Shown: in pieces, positions 33,766 through 41,756 of the stretch | How positions within the stretch are numbered: the first letter of the stretch is position 1 | Layout: every line of letters begins with the position of its first letter | Assembly: GCF_019656315.1 (NCBI RefSeq) | Contig: NZ_BPLU01000008.1 | Span: 124,001-188,000, forward strand | Length of the DNA stretch: 64,000 bases | Direction: 5' to 3' | Origin: Flavobacterium sp. UMI-01 | GTDB taxonomy: Bacteria > Bacteroidota > Bacteroidia > Flavobacteriales > Flavobacteriaceae | The notes under the pieces: model-generated | What the model saw: the letters and a program-made list of their open reading frames with translations, nothing else | What the model was told of the DNA's origin: nothing | Databases searched by the model: none | Made by a program: the position numbers and the translations under genes

Positions 33766-36297
33766 TTACGGTTTAGATTGTGAGGTTGTTTCTTTTTCTC
33801 TGTTTTGTAACGAAATTAAATTCGCAATTAATCGGTAAGCTCCTGCGACACCTTCTGGTAATTCTCTAAAAAAACTTAAGCCTGTATAAACATAATACCC
33901 TTTGCCATAAGGAGCAACTAATAGTGCTCCATCTTTTGGAGATTCGTCAGTGTCATTTGAAGATAGTATAGGGGTAAAGGAAGCATCAAAAGGATTTGGG
34001 TAATATAACCCTTGTTCTTGAGTCCATCCTTTAAAATCGTTTGGATTAATTTTATTAGGATAATTTAAAACAGGATGACTGGGAGCTAAAAAACGCATTT
34101 CAGCATTTTCTTCAGTAACCCTATCATTCGAAATAGTAAGTGGAAAAGGAGCTAATTGTGTTCCAGGTAACAAACTTGGAGTATTGTATTGTACAATCAA
34201 AGTCTTACCATTTTTGATGTAATTAAATAGGATTGGTTGTTTTTGCACCAATGTTTCAATAGTGTTGTAAGCTCGCACACCGGTTATGATTACATCAAAA
34301 GTAGCCACATAATCTTCTGTAATTTCTTCTGGGTCGATGACTACTAAATCATAACCCATTTGTAATAAACTTGAAGGGACAGCATCTCCAGCGCCCATAA
34401 TATAACCAATACGTTGTGGTCCAATTTTTAAGTCTAGTTTTAGAAACTTAGCTTCTGCAGTTTGTACTATCTGTTGTGTGGAAATGTGAGGGTAGTTGAT
34501 GGTGATTTTTTCAAAATTGTATTTTTTATTATCAACAATTACAGTGCTTTTTGCCCAAACTTCAGAGGGAGATGATGGAGGAGTTACTGAAAAAGTAAAA
34601 TTTTTCTCTGTTCCTTTTTTCTTTAGAGTAAATGGAATTTCATTAGGTGAAACTTTCCAATCCGTTGGCAACTCCAATTGAAGGGTCCCACTGCAATCGT
34701 CTTTCCCTGATTTTACTTTGACGGTGATTGTTTTCGGTTTGTCATTATTAAATAGGACAACGTTGTCAGGAAAACTGGTAGTTACCTCTGGTACAATGTC
34801 AAGAAATTGAAACATTTCGCCTTTTACAGGGTGATTGGTTTTATGCACAATATCACGAGCTACGGGAATGATTTCACCGTTAATAGTTAGATCAAAAACA
34901 ATTTTGGTTTCCCGATTACTATTGGGTATTCCAATGTTTTCAATATTCGTAACATGATACATTCCTAATGTACCTTTTTCTTTTAACCAATAGGGAGTGG
35001 TATATTCCAGTTCAGCAGGAAGTTCTAAAGGGATAGTAGTTTTATAAGCAATATTATTAGGCAATAAAATGTTTTGGTGAATTTCAGTTTGTGTAGGTAA
35101 ACATCTTAAGTTGGTCAAAATAATATTGTTTTCACTGCGATTAATCGCTTCTATTTTTACAGTAATAGTGCTACCTAAGGTTACTTCTTGTTGGGTTACA
35201 CTAGCTTCTAGGTAAAGCCCAGCGCAATTCAAGATACAATTGGTAATTTCCTCAATCTTGATGGTTTTCCATGGCGAATCTTCTAATGCTTGAATCATTT
35301 TGTAGGCTTTGACTAAATGAGGAACACTTAAGTGAGGGCTGTTAAAATCATAGTTGGATATAATTTTTTGAATTAAATCACCAATAGGTTTTCCGTTCTT
35401 TAAACGTTTCCAACTCGTGTCGATACCTTCAAAAATGTCGTTTTTGTTAACTAATGCAGGACCATTAATCAGTTCTAAATATTCTGTTTCTTCCCCGCGG
35501 TTTCCGGTACTTCCAAATCCTTGCGATTGATGGCAACTTCTACTTAAAGCGGCAATTTCATTATTGGATTTACCTAGATTTGGATAAAAAACACCAATAG
35601 GAATCCTGCTGAAATTTGTTTTGTCTGCTGCTTCAAATTTTTCTTGACTGCCATAGAACCAATACGAAGGATTGAAAAATTGTCTATGAACTTGCCATGG
35701 CGCAACGTATCGAAGTTGTTCAGGGAAAGCCGATGGAGAATTGGTTAAATCAAAGCTTTCTACACTTAAAAGAGCAGAAGCCGAGTGGTGACCATGAGTA
35801 TTTCCTGAGGTTCTATGATCAAAACGATTGATGATAATATCGGGTTGAAACTTTCGAATGGCCCAAATTACATCATGTAATACCTGTTCCTTATCCCATA
35901 TTTGGAGCGTTTCTTTGGGGGTTTTGGAATATCCAAAATCATTAGCTCGTGTGAAAAATTGCTCCCCTCCATCGATTTTTCGTGCTTCTAATAATTCCTG
36001 TGTTCGTATAACGCCCAATTGTTCTCGAAGTTCAGGGCCAATTAAGTTTTGACCACCATCTCCTCGTGTTAAAGACAAATATGCAGTTCTTGCTTTTGTT
36101 TCGTTAGCTAAATAGGAAATCAATTTGGTGTTTTCATCATCAGGATGCGCCGCAATATATAAAACGGAACCTAAAAAATTAAGTTTTTTTATTTGGTTGT
36201 AAATTTCAGCTGAATTTGGTTTTTGCGGTTTTTGCGCACCAACTAGTTGAATGGATAAAACAAAAAGTATAAAAGATCTTGTTAGGTAAGGAGACAT
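33766..36297 (-). CDS. Secreted PIG-L (LmbE-like) family deacetylase with large C-terminal extension
   Basis: Exported protein of 843 aa with a signal peptide (SFILFVLSIQLVGAQ). Residues about 40-300 form a PIG-L/LmbE deacetylase domain: YIAAHPDDENTKLISYL carries the Zn-binding AHPDDE motif, RTSGNTHGHHSASALLS has the second His set. PIG-L enzymes remove acetyl groups from GlcNAc-type amides. A middle region (about 380-600) is beta-rich (NEW3-like), and the end (650-830) resembles a flavodoxin/ThuA-like alpha-beta fold (GYIMGAGDAVPSSLLQMGYDL). Start 36297 chosen since a promoter TACATTTG (36335-36328) includes the upstream TTG. It heads the unit with the microprotein and symporter. Confidence 0.85.
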   Translation of the reverse strand: MSPYLTRSFILFVLSIQLVGAQKPQKPNSAEIYNQIKKLNFLGSVLYIAAHPDDENTKLISYLANETKARTAYLSLTRGDGGQNLIGPELREQLGVIRTQELLEARKIDGGEQFFTRANDFGYSKTPKETLQIWDKEQVLHDVIWAIRKFQPDIIINRFDHRTSGNTHGHHSASALLSVESFDLTNSPSAFPEQLRYVAPWQVHRQFFNPSYWFYGSQEKFEAADKTNFSRIPIGVFYPNLGKSNNEIAALSRSCHQSQGFGSTGNRGEETEYLELINGPALVNKNDIFEGIDTSWKRLKNGKPIGDLIQKIISNYDFNSPHLSVPHLVKAYKMIQALEDSPWKTIKIEEITNCILNCAGLYLEASVTQQEVTLGSTITVKIEAINRSENNIILTNLRCLPTQTEIHQNILLPNNIAYKTTIPLELPAELEYTTPYWLKEKGTLGMYHVTNIENIGIPNSNRETKIVFDLTINGEIIPVARDIVHKTNHPVKGEMFQFLDIVPEVTTSFPDNVVLFNNDKPKTITVKVKSGKDDCSGTLQLELPTDWKVSPNEIPFTLKKKGTEKNFTFSVTPPSSPSEVWAKSTVIVDNKKYNFEKITINYPHISTQQIVQTAEAKFLKLDLKIGPQRIGYIMGAGDAVPSSLLQMGYDLVVIDPEEITEDYVATFDVIITGVRAYNTIETLVQKQPILFNYIKNGKTLIVQYNTPSLLPGTQLAPFPLTISNDRVTEENAEMRFLAPSHPVLNYPNKINPNDFKGWTQEQGLYYPNPFDASFTPILSSNDTDESPKDGALLVAPYGKGYYVYTGLSFFRELPEGVAGAYRLIANLISLQNREKETTSQSKP

Positions 36298-36327
36298 CTT
36301 ATTTTTTATATTAATTGGCAATAATTT

Positions 36328-36335
36328 CAAATGTA
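36328..36335 (-). promoter_or_regulatory. -7 promoter element of the PIG-L unit
   Basis: TACATTTG on the minus strand, an exact TAnnTTTG match, 30 nt upstream of the ATG at 36297. It overlaps a TTG that would otherwise start a longer frame. Confidence 0.6.
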
Positions 36336-36380
36336 GTGATTATAATTTTTTGTGATTGTTTTTTCAAATTTTCTTAACAA

Positions 36381-36409
36381 AAAAAGAGCACCAAAGATGC
36401 TCTTTTTTG
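36381..36409 (-). terminator. Terminator after first His-rich secreted protein gene
   Basis: AAAGAGCA (36383-36390) and TGCTCTTT (36398-36405) form a stem with a 7-nt loop and A/T runs on both sides. A near copy follows the paralogue at 37057-37080. Confidence 0.8.
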
Positions 36410-36450
36410 TTCACTGTGGTAAAACAATTTTTTTGGAAATTACGCTTTTA

Positions 36451-36825
36451 TTAATGTTTGTGTTTTTTATATCCTTTATTTGATTTGTAGTGATGTTTGT
36501 GGTTATCAAAGTGACGATACGGTTGATTTCCTCTGTACCCTTTTAAGGCAACTTTGTGACAATTTCTTAAATCATAATGTCTGTAATGTGCAGGTAAGTT
36601 TCTTGCGCGTACCCAATTGTTTCCATTTAGATAAATAAATACAGATGCGCGGGTGTCGTAATAAGCATGAACATCAGGAATATAGTAAAAATCAACTGCT
36701 GAATACCCTGCCGCTGGAGCCCAAACGGGACGTGCCCCTATATTCACATTTACAGATACTTGTGAATACATTGAACTTGAAACTGTAAACAAAATACCGA
36801 TAGCTAATAATTTTAATGTTTTCAT
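36451..36825 (-). CDS. Small secreted His/Tyr-rich protein (paralogue 1)
   Basis: Exported protein of 124 aa, no function recognised. Signal peptide MKTLKLLAIGILFTVSSSMYS, then VSVNVNIGARPVWAPAAGY, DFYYIPDVHAYYDTRASVFIYLNGNNW and KVALKGYRGNQPYRHFDNH. The last 30 residues are histidine- and lysine-rich and could bind metal ions. It is a clear paralogue of the next gene upstream (37125-37580), sharing the same core order and the PVWAPAAGY and VFxYLNGNNWVR blocks. Each has its own terminator and a matching sigma-54-like promoter. Related short proteins are widespread in Flavobacteria. Confidence 0.85.
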   Translation of the reverse strand: MKTLKLLAIGILFTVSSSMYSQVSVNVNIGARPVWAPAAGYSAVDFYYIPDVHAYYDTRASVFIYLNGNNWVRARNLPAHYRHYDLRNCHKVALKGYRGNQPYRHFDNHKHHYKSNKGYKKHKH

Positions 36826-36879
36826 GATTTCTAAAATTTATTGTGTTATACATTTCTGTTGTATAGGTTCTTATTTAAG

Positions 36880-36905
36880 TATTTTTCAACAACTATGCCA
36901 AAACC
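36880..36905 (-). promoter_or_regulatory. Sigma-54-like promoter of paralogue 1
   Basis: On the minus strand TTTTGGCATAGTTGTTGAAA has GG (36899-36898), 10 nt, then GA, near the sigma-54 -24/-12 pattern TGGCAC-N5-TTGC(A). Leader to the ATG about 50 nt. The same motif precedes paralogue 2. Confidence 0.55.
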
Positions 36906-37049
36906 TTTTTTACCATTAAATTAGTTTGTTTTTTAGTTTACATTAATTAAGTTAATTATTTTATTTTTAAGTATTTATGTTTTTTTAGATGGTATTTTAA
37001 TTAACTTATTATTTTTTAAAATAACCATCTATTATGGGAATAATAATGA

Positions 37050-37084
37050 AAAAAAAAAAGAGCACCAATTGATGCTCTTTTTTA
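37050..37084 (-). terminator. Terminator after second His-rich secreted protein gene
   Basis: AAAGAGCA (37057-37064) pairs with TGCTCTTT (37073-37080); A-rich run at 37049-37058 gives the T-run on the minus strand. Same sequence design as the terminator at 36381. Confidence 0.8.
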
Positions 37085-37124
37085 CTAACTAACCAAACTA
37101 AATTTACACTTATGAAGAGTGCTA

Positions 37125-37580
37125 TTATCTTTTATAATATTTTTTATTTTTACCTTTTTTATAATCATCGTCATCATCATAACGGTTATAACGATCGTAA
37201 CGATCATAATGATGGTGTTTCTTTTCTACATACACAACACGTTGTGGCCCTCTGTGGTTGTCGTAATATTCATAAGGACGATAACCTCTATAACCACTTA
37301 ATGCAACTTTATGACAATGATTTAAGTTTACATTTCGGTAGTGCGTAGGTAAATATCTTGATCTAACCCAATTATTCCCATTAAGATACACAAAAACAGA
37401 GGCATGTGTGTCATAGTATGCTTGTACTTCGGGTACATAGTAAAAATCGACTGCTGCATAACCTGCAGCTGGAGCCCAAACTGGTCTAGTCCCAATATTT
37501 AAACTTACTGATACTTGTGCTTGGATTGCGCTAGTAGCTGCAAACAACATTCCTATCGCTATTACTTTTATTGCTTTCAT
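37125..37580 (-). CDS. Small secreted His/Tyr-rich protein (paralogue 2)
   Basis: Exported protein of 151 aa of unknown function. Signal peptide MKAIKVIAIGMLFAATSAIQAQ, then VSVSLNIGTRPVWAPAAGYAAVDFYYVPEVQAYYDT and VFVYLNGNNWVRSRYLPTHYR, closely like the paralogue at 36451-36825. The tail differs: HHHYDRYDRYNRYDDDDDYK, an alternating acidic/aromatic repeat followed by a basic end. Both tails suggest surface or metal contacts. Duplication in tandem with divergent tails and similar control sites implies a shared, perhaps stress-linked, expression; this is inference. Confidence 0.85.
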   Translation of the reverse strand: MKAIKVIAIGMLFAATSAIQAQVSVSLNIGTRPVWAPAAGYAAVDFYYVPEVQAYYDTHASVFVYLNGNNWVRSRYLPTHYRNVNLNHCHKVALSGYRGYRPYEYYDNHRGPQRVVYVEKKHHHYDRYDRYNRYDDDDDYKKGKNKKYYKR

Positions 37581-37625
37581 GATTTCTATTGTTTTAAATT
37601 GTTTTTAATTTCATTGTTGAAATGA

Positions 37626-37648
37626 TATTTTCAACAACTGTGCCAAAA
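37626..37648 (-). promoter_or_regulatory. Sigma-54-like promoter of paralogue 2
   Basis: Minus strand TTTTGGCACAGTTGTTGAAA: GG (37644-37643), 10 nt, GA, fitting -24/-12 spacing with TGGCAC exact. Leader to the ATG about 40 nt. Confidence 0.6.
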
Positions 37649-37862
37649 CATTTAGTTGGGAGTTTAATAAAGTAATGTTGGGGATATTGTTATGGGTTTA
37701 ATCTACTGTTTTTTAATGTTTTATGAGTTGTATAAAAGTGAAATATTTTTCAATAGATTATTCTGGAGAGATATTATTTTTTTAGAAAAAATAAGAATAT
37801 ATTAAACTCTAAAGTAAGAATAGAAAAAAAAAAGGGGCTTAAATTTAAAAAATGAAGTGAAA

Positions 37863-38530
37863 TTAAATATTTACATCTAGGCCAAACGTATTGCGAAGGA
37901 GTTCAATATTAGGATTCAATTCGAGCAAACGATTGTAACGGTCTTGATCGTTGAGACTACGTTTGTTTTCTATGGTTTCATTTACAATGACTTCAATAGT
38001 AATATCATGATTGTGCAAATGACCACGTAAATGGCCTAAAAGCCCAATTTTTTCACTTTCAAAATCTAATTTAGAACCTTCATTAGGTAATTCAATTGTT
38101 ATTTGGGTACCATTCAATTTAGGGTCATTAATTAGTAATAAGGATTCCATAATGCGAGAACCCTTCATGCCAAGTTTTTTAGCATAATTATTCCACTGAA
38201 TAAGCATTTCTGTTTCAGTGAAGGATTCGGTAGGTAAGACCGTGTGGTCAACAGGTTTTACAAAATTTTTACTGTTTTCTTCTAGTGCTTTTTTTGCGCG
38301 GATACTTGCCAATGAAAAGGCTGAAACGCTTGGCCCATCAAAATTAGGGGTTTCTTTTTTTGTTGAAGCTAAATTATTTTCGGGTGCTGTTGCTGAAATT
38401 GTGTTGGTATTCGCTTGGACTTCAGCAGTAACTACCGTTTTGTTTGTTTCAGTTGTAGTTGTTTGATCAGCTATAGAATACTCTCTTTTTCTAAAATAGG
38501 TTGGAGGAATTATGAAAGACTCAACTTTTT
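37863..38530 (-). CDS. dnaX: dnaX tau-specific C-terminal part, read in the -1 frame
   Basis: Continuation of dnaX in the -1 frame after the slippery A-run (38526-38535). From the run it reads V-E-S-F-I-I-P-P-T-Y-F-R-K-R-E and stays open to the stop at 37863. It has a variable, Thr/Asn-rich linker, then a conserved end (LASIRAKKALEENS, MLIQWNNYAKKLGMKG, DLDVNI-like GLDVNI) seen at the C-terminus of flavobacterial DnaX. It has no start codon of its own that fits; product depends on frameshift or transcript slippage. Full tau-like length would be 577 aa. If the A-run is miscounted in this sequence, the gene is simply one long frame. Confidence 0.75.
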
Positions 38531-38538
38531 TTTTTCTC
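38500..38538 (-). promoter_or_regulatory. Slippery A10 run with downstream stem: candidate -1 frameshift site in dnaX
   Basis: On the minus strand GGAG-A10-GTTGAG. Frame 0 reads GAA AAA AAA AAG TTG and stops 4 codons later at 38510. The heptamer A AAA AAG is the same as in E. coli dnaX. A small stem follows: GTTGAG (38525-38520) with CTCCAAC (38506-38500), one bulge. GGAG lies directly upstream of the run. Confidence 0.65.
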
Positions 38539-39595
38539 CATCAAAAGTGATAGAGGCCAACTGCATTAAGCAAAGTTCCACTAGTAAACGCTGGTTTTGA
38601 CTCAATTTGTATTTCAAATCACATTCGTTGGCTATTGCGATTCCTTTAAGTAAAAAATCTGCTTCGCATTTTTGGGCTTGTTGTCCATATAATTTTTGTG
38701 CTTGCTCCCCGGCTTCCAATAAAGTTAAAGTCGTTGGAGTTTTGGCAACTAATAAGTCTCTAAAATGACTGGCTAAGCCTGAAACAAAATGGTGTGCATC
38801 AAATCCTTTGGCTAAAATGCTGTCAAAAGCCATCAATAAATCAGGTATTTTGTTTTCTAAAATCAAATCCGTGATGGTGATGTATGTTTCGTAATCAAGA
38901 ACATTGAGGTTTTCTGTAACTGCTTGACGAGTCAAATTAGTTCCACAATAAGAAACAACTCGGTCAAAAATGGATAAGGCATCACGCATGGCACCATCAG
39001 CTTTTTGAGCAATAATATGCAAAGCGTCATCTTCAAAAGTAATTCCTTGACTGGTTGCAACTTCGGCCAAATGCTCTTTGGCATCCTTAACAGTAATTCT
39101 TTTGAAATCAAAAATTTGACAACGAGAAAGTATCGTAGGGATGATTTTGTGTTTTTCGGTAGTCGCCAAAATAAAAATGGCATGTTTAGGAGGCTCTTCT
39201 AAAGTTTTAAGAAAAGCATTAAAAGCAGCCGACGATAGCATGTGCACCTCGTCAATGATATACACTTTGTATTTTCCAGTTTGCGGAGGGATTCGTACTT
39301 GGTCAATCAAGTTTCGAATATCGTCCACAGAGTTGTTGGAAGCGGCATCTAATTCGAAAACATTAAAAGAGAAATCTTCATTCAAATCATCATAGCCAGG
39401 TTGGTTTATTTTTCGAGCTAAAATACGTGCGCAAGTTGTTTTTCCGACACCTCTAGGTCCCGTAAATAATAAGGCCGATGCTAAATGATTGTTATCTATC
39501 GCATTTAATAATGTATTGGTAATGGCTTTTTGTCCTACTACATCTTTAAATGTTTGAGGACGGTATTTTCTAGCCGATACGATAAATTGCTCCAT
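38510..39595 (-). CDS. dnaX: DNA polymerase III subunit gamma/tau (gamma-form reading frame)
   Basis: Clamp-loader ATPase core of the replicative polymerase. Frame 0 gives 361 aa: MEQFIVSARKYRPQTFKDVVGQ, Walker A FTGPRGVGKTTCARIL near residue 44, Walker B with YIIDEVHMLS near 112, sensor 1 region FILATTEKHKIIPTILSRCQ near 143 (SRC arginine finger) and ADGAMRDALSIFDR near 198. The typical zinc-finger cysteines between Walker A and B are absent, as often in Bacteroidota. The start at 39595 is supported by the promoter at 39616-39646. The frame ends early at 38510 just after an A10 run; the tau part continues in the -1 frame. Confidence 0.93.
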   Translation of the reverse strand: MEQFIVSARKYRPQTFKDVVGQKAITNTLLNAIDNNHLASALLFTGPRGVGKTTCARILARKINQPGYDDLNEDFSFNVFELDAASNNSVDDIRNLIDQVRIPPQTGKYKVYIIDEVHMLSSAAFNAFLKTLEEPPKHAIFILATTEKHKIIPTILSRCQIFDFKRITVKDAKEHLAEVATSQGITFEDDALHIIAQKADGAMRDALSIFDRVVSYCGTNLTRQAVTENLNVLDYETYITITDLILENKIPDLLMAFDSILAKGFDAHHFVSGLASHFRDLLVAKTPTTLTLLEAGEQAQKLYGQQAQKCEADFLLKGIAIANECDLKYKLSQNQRLLVELCLMQLASITFDGEKKKLSLS

Positions 39596-39615
39596 AGATT
39601 TTGTGTATTCGAAAG

Positions 39616-39646
39616 CAAATATAGGATTTGAATAACCAAAAAACAA
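39616..39646 (-). promoter_or_regulatory. dnaX promoter
   Basis: Minus strand TTG (39646-39644), 20 nt, TATATTTG (39623-39616): both halves of the flavobacterial consensus at good spacing. The ATG at 39595 is 20 nt further. A longer frame starting at the TTG would begin inside this promoter. Confidence 0.7.
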
Positions 39647-39901
39647 GTCGAAAATTTTAATTCCAATATTAATCTTTAGTTTCGATAGTCAGGGTTAAAT
39701 CAAAAGTTGAAAAACAACAAAAATCATGCAGATTTTTAAATTCAAAATCAATATTGGTAGTTTTTTTTGATGAAATAATTTATACTATTTTTCTTTCAGA
39801 GTTTTCATTAGTGAGATTTTTTTGTGAATTAATACTTGGTTCAATAAGTCTGGAATTTCTTAAATGTTTTACAAAGAATTCATTTGGCATCACTGAAATG
39901 T

Positions 39902-39909
39902 TATATTTG
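39902..39909 (+). promoter_or_regulatory. -7 promoter element of the MutS-like gene
   Basis: TATATTTG, exact TAnnTTTG, 19 nt before the ATG at 39929. A TTG at 39884-39886 is closer than usual (15 nt). It is divergent from the dnaX promoter. Confidence 0.55.
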
Positions 39910-39928
39910 TTTTTTATTCAAATTAGTC

Positions 39929-41701
39929 ATGAAAATCTATCATTCAAAAAAGGAAGCAGTAAGCAACGAATTAAAAGCATTAAACAAAAGATACAATTCC
40001 GTAAGTATGTTTCGTTTAGTATTTATTCTATTGGTAGTGCTTTCGATTTATAAGTACATTCAAAATAATGAGTTGGTTTTTGCAGGTAGTGCATTTGCTT
40101 TTTTCATTGGTTTTGTGATTTTGATGCGTATGCATTCTAAATTGCTTTTTGAGAAAAAAATTAAAGAGGCGCTTTTTCAAATTAATTCAGATGAAATTGA
40201 TTTTTTAGAAAAAAACAAACTTCCGTTTGAAAGCGGGCTTGAATATATCGATTTTCATCATCCGTATGCGTATGATTTGGATATTTTCGGTGAACATTCT
40301 TTGTTTCAAAATTTGAATCGTTCAGCCACTTTTGTTGGAAAAAAAACAGTAGCCCAAAAATTATTGAATACATCACCTCTAGAAGAGATTATCAAAAATC
40401 AAGAAGCTATACAAGAATTAACACCAATGGTGGATTGGCGTCAAGAATTTTATGCTTTTGCCAAAATCACTAATGATACAGCATCATCCTATAACGCTTT
40501 GTTGCAATGGACTACATTCAATAGTAATGCTTTACCTAAGTGGGCAGTGGCATTTTCTTATGGGAGTCCGTTGGTATTTATAAGTGTGTTGTTTGGGTAT
40601 TGGACAACTTCGAATCTTTTGTTTTTAAATATTTTGTCGTATTTGTTTGTACTGAATTTGATTGTTTTGGGTGTTTTTTTAAAACGAATTAAATTTGAAA
40701 TTGCCAATTCGGATGACATTGACAAAGTGATTGGTCATTATGGATTGTTGTTAGAAAAAATCGAGAAAACATCCTTTACGTCTTCCAAATTAATTGATTT
40801 GCAAACAAAATTACGATTTGAGTCTTCAACAGCCAGTGTGCATCTAAAGGCATTATCAGCTTTGTTTTCTAAAAATGACACGATTGCTAATTTGGTTACC
40901 GCAGTATTGTTTAATGGTACTTTTTTGTTTAATATCCATGTTTTAAAACATTTGATTCAATGGAAAAAAGCACATGCATTTGCGGTCAAAAAATGGTTGG
41001 ATGTGATAGGTGAAGTTGAATTTTTGAATAGTATGGCAAATTTCGCATTCAATAACCCGGATTTTGTATATCCTCAATTAAATACAGATTCCAAAATAGA
41101 TTTTGAAAACCTGGGTCATCCTTTACTTCCTGTAAAATCTAGAATAGGGAATAATGTTGCTTTTTATCCTGAATCCTTTATGATATTGACAGGGTCTAAT
41201 ATGTCTGGGAAAAGTACTTTTTTACGGTCTTTGGGTATAAATATGGTTTTGGCAGGAACAGGTGCGGTGGTTTGCGCTACAAGAGCACATGTTCATCCCT
41301 TACCTATATTGGTATCGATGCGTTTGTCGGATTCATTATCAGACAGTGAGTCGTATTTTTATGCCGAAATCAAGCGTTTAAAACTTATTATGGATGCACT
41401 CGAAAAAAGACCTGCTTTTGTACTATTAGATGAGATTTTGAGAGGTACCAACTCCGATGATAAGCGCAATGGTACGATTGAGGTGGTTCAAAAAATGATT
41501 GCCAACAATGCAGTTGGTGCGATTGCAACACACGATATAGAGGTGTGTTTAACAACTGCAAAATATCCGGATAAATTAATCAATAAATGTTTTGAAGTTG
41601 CAATTGTCAATAATGACCTTCATTTTGATTACAAATTGAGAGATGGAGTTTGTCAAAATAAGAGCGCTTCTTTCTTAATGAAAAAAATGGGTGTCATCTA
41701 A
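39929..41701 (+). CDS. MutS-like ATPase with N-terminal membrane segments
   Basis: Protein of 590 aa ending in a MutS domain V ATPase: Walker A LTGSNMSGKSTFLRSLG near residue 417, SDSLSDSESYFYAEIKRL near 471 (signature), Walker B FVLLDEILRGTNSDD near 496 and AIATHDIEVC near 532. The mismatch-binding domain I is absent. Instead the N-terminal third has hydrophobic pairs (MFRLVFILLVVLSIYKY, and FAFFIGFVILM; later VFISVLFGYW and LFVLNLIVLGVFL), suggesting membrane attachment. Such Bacteroidota MutS-related proteins are not classical repair MutS; their role is not established. The start at 39929 (MKIYHSKKEA) follows a good promoter. Confidence 0.85.
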   Translation: MKIYHSKKEAVSNELKALNKRYNSVSMFRLVFILLVVLSIYKYIQNNELVFAGSAFAFFIGFVILMRMHSKLLFEKKIKEALFQINSDEIDFLEKNKLPFESGLEYIDFHHPYAYDLDIFGEHSLFQNLNRSATFVGKKTVAQKLLNTSPLEEIIKNQEAIQELTPMVDWRQEFYAFAKITNDTASSYNALLQWTTFNSNALPKWAVAFSYGSPLVFISVLFGYWTTSNLLFLNILSYLFVLNLIVLGVFLKRIKFEIANSDDIDKVIGHYGLLLEKIEKTSFTSSKLIDLQTKLRFESSTASVHLKALSALFSKNDTIANLVTAVLFNGTFLFNIHVLKHLIQWKKAHAFAVKKWLDVIGEVEFLNSMANFAFNNPDFVYPQLNTDSKIDFENLGHPLLPVKSRIGNNVAFYPESFMILTGSNMSGKSTFLRSLGINMVLAGTGAVVCATRAHVHPLPILVSMRLSDSLSDSESYFYAEIKRLKLIMDALEKRPAFVLLDEILRGTNSDDKRNGTIEVVQKMIANNAVGAIATHDIEVCLTTAKYPDKLINKCFEVAIVNNDLHFDYKLRDGVCQNKSASFLMKKMGVI

Positions 41702-41704
41702 AAT

Positions 41705-41740
41705 AAAAAAGCATTTTCAATTTCTTGAAAATGCTTTTTT
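41705..41740. terminator. Bidirectional terminator between mutS-like and clpS genes
   Basis: AAAAAAGCATTTTCAA (41705-41720) and TTGAAAATGCTTTTTT (41725-41740) are perfect reverse complements with a 4-nt loop and T-runs in both directions, serving the convergent genes. Confidence 0.93.
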
Positions 41741-41756
41741 ATAACGAAAGTGTAGT

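Noticed and set aside
37863..38312. A separate 149-aa gene with a TTG start
   Set aside because: Its sequence is the C-terminus of DnaX and the frame is open upstream to the A10 run, so it is the -1 frame continuation rather than an independent gene.
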